Part shown: positions 34,087-34,654 of the stretch, piece after piece
How the letters are laid out: each line of letters starts with the position of its first letter
Position numbering within the stretch: position 1 is the first letter of the stretch
Program-made: the position numbers and the translations under genes
Assembly: GCF_025766255.1 (NCBI RefSeq)
Contig: NW_026516892.1
Span: 1-34,654, forward strand
Length of the DNA stretch: 34,654 nt
Direction: 5' to 3'
Source of the DNA: Zychaea mexicana
Lineage: Eukaryota > Mucoromycota > Mucoromycetes > Mucorales > Lichtheimiaceae
The notes under the pieces: model-generated
Seen by the model: the letters and a program-made list of their open reading frames with translations, nothing else
What the model was told of the DNA's origin: nothing
Databases searched by the model: none

Positions 34087-34330
34087 GGCATAGTTGCCGA
34101 GTTGGTTAACAGATGGATCTCGAATGGAGAGGTCGCCAGTTCCAGCCCGGCAGCGAGTAAGTTTGGCAGCCCGAACTCCACAACCAATGGTTGTATCTCA
34201 ATTACAGTCGCCAAAGAGCTGTGAGATACGATTATGTTCCGGGGCATCAATCCGGGCCCCGAAATGGGGCGGCGAGTTCTTTTTTGGAAATTTCTGGAAG
34301 GTTCCAGAAAAAAAAAAATTTTAACTTGGA
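34087..34330 (+). ncRNA. tRNA-like / SINE-like sequence with internal A and B boxes and A-rich tail
   Basis: An A-box-like TTGCCGAGTTGG at 34094-34105 and a B-box-like AGTTCCAGCCC at 34138-34148 have the right order and spacing for a Pol III promoter. GCCAG/CCGGC around the B box can form a T stem with one mismatch. No proper anticodon or acceptor stem can be folded, so it is not a functional tRNA. About 150 bp of unique body follows, then an A-rich run from 34309, as in a tRNA-derived SINE. A decayed tRNA is the alternative. Confidence 0.35.
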
Positions 34331-34455
34331 AAAAAAAATTAACTTATAACTTATAAAAAAAAACAATAACATAGACAAGTCAGGCCATAGAAAGGCCGTA
34401 AAAAACAAAGAAAAAAAGAAAAAGAAAAAAGAAAAAAAAGAGAAACAACAAATAG
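34330..34455. other. A-rich spacer
   Basis: Runs of A with occasional AACTTATAAC and AAAGAAAAA words between the SINE-like tail and the telomere-proximal repeats. No gene. Confidence 0.5.
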
Positions 34456-34579
34456 AGCCGGTTAGGGGATAGGGTTAAGGGTGTAATTGGTTAGGGTTGT
34501 AGTTGGTTAGGGTTATAATTGGTTAGGGTTGTAACTGGTTAGGGTTTAGTTAGTTGTTTAGGGTGTTTAGGCTTTAAGG
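34455..34579 (+). repeat. Telomere-proximal 16-bp repeats containing TTAGGG
   Basis: GGTTAGGGTTRTARYT is repeated at 34489, 34505 and 34521, and a partial unit starts at 34537. Degenerate GGTTAGGGG and AGGGTTAAGGG forms precede it from 34459. Beyond 34545 mixed TTTAGGG-like words lead into the pure telomere. Confidence 0.85.
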
Positions 34580-34654
34580 TTTAGGGTTTAGGGTTTAGGG
34601 TTTAGGGTTTAGGGTTTAGGGTTTAGGGTTTAGGGTTTAGGGTTTAGGGTTTAG
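34580..34654 (+). repeat. Telomere, (TTTAGGG)10.7
   Basis: Seventy-five bases of uninterrupted TTTAGGG, in the G-strand orientation of a right chromosome end, run to the last base of the window. The heptamer is the plant-type unit, also known in some protists and oomycetes. Confidence 0.97.

Noticed and set aside
34087..34160. Functional tRNA gene
   Set aside because: Box motifs fit but no acceptor stem or anticodon stem can be formed.
1..34654. LTR retrotransposon or reverse transcriptase explaining the dispersed repeats
   Set aside because: No reverse transcriptase, protease or RNase H motifs, and no paired long terminal repeats, were found on either strand.

Overview
This window is the right-hand end of a eukaryotic chromosome. 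It finishes in about 10.7 perfect TTTAGGG heptamers (34580-34654), G-rich strand 5'->3', as expected at a right end. The genes are split by short GT-AG introns (about 45-110 nt), and their products are large, low-complexity and rich in Gln and Ser. Telomere-linked RecQ-like helicases are present. Together these point to a fungus. I lean towards an early-diverging lineage such as Mucoromycota, but that placement is inference. TTTAGGG is not the TTAGGG unit of most fungi.

Layout. 1-1030: five-copy 171-bp satellite with palindromic cores. 1237-7182 (minus): an intact 13-exon gene of about 1714 codons. It joins an N-terminal zinc-finger module, a tyrosine-recombinase-like domain (R...R...H-x8-Y), a RecQ-type helicase with its Cys4 zinc-binding region, and a Cys-rich tail. 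7320-7700: 37/38-bp tandem repeat upstream of that gene. 8010-8680 (minus): small three-exon gene of unknown function, starting at a 39-bp near-perfect palindrome. 8680-14190: degenerate and near-intact copies of a dispersed non-coding element built from 195-, 40- and 200-bp tandem arrays. 14681-19016 (minus): second, diverged and GC-richer recombinase-helicase gene with one apparent single-base frameshift. 19017-19837: divergent promoter with a 149-bp tandem duplication. 19838-22115 (plus): stand-alone gene equivalent to the N-terminal module of the first gene. 22285-24396 (plus): unrecognised spliced gene. 24450-26980: second near-intact dispersed element. 27000-29450: a decayed relative of it, then gene-free AT-rich DNA. 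29455-30520: 80-bp array. 31020-33090: 2-kb purine-biased GAATAAA-like tract. 33240-33930: array sharing a core motif with the 80-bp array. 34087-34330: tRNA/SINE-like sequence. 34455-34654: 16-bp TTAGGG-containing repeats, then the telomere.

The main biological signal is a subtelomeric system in which a tyrosine-recombinase-like domain sits in the same polypeptide as a RecQ-type helicase and N-terminal zinc fingers. It occurs in two architectures in one window: a single fused gene, and a divergent pair whose break lies at the exon 7/8 junction of the fused gene. Telomere-linked RecQ-like helicases are known in fungi. The recombinase-like signature in the middle, conserved between two strongly diverged copies, is what I would check first. 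It suggests a DNA-joining or mobile function rather than a helicase alone. All functional statements are from motif reading only.
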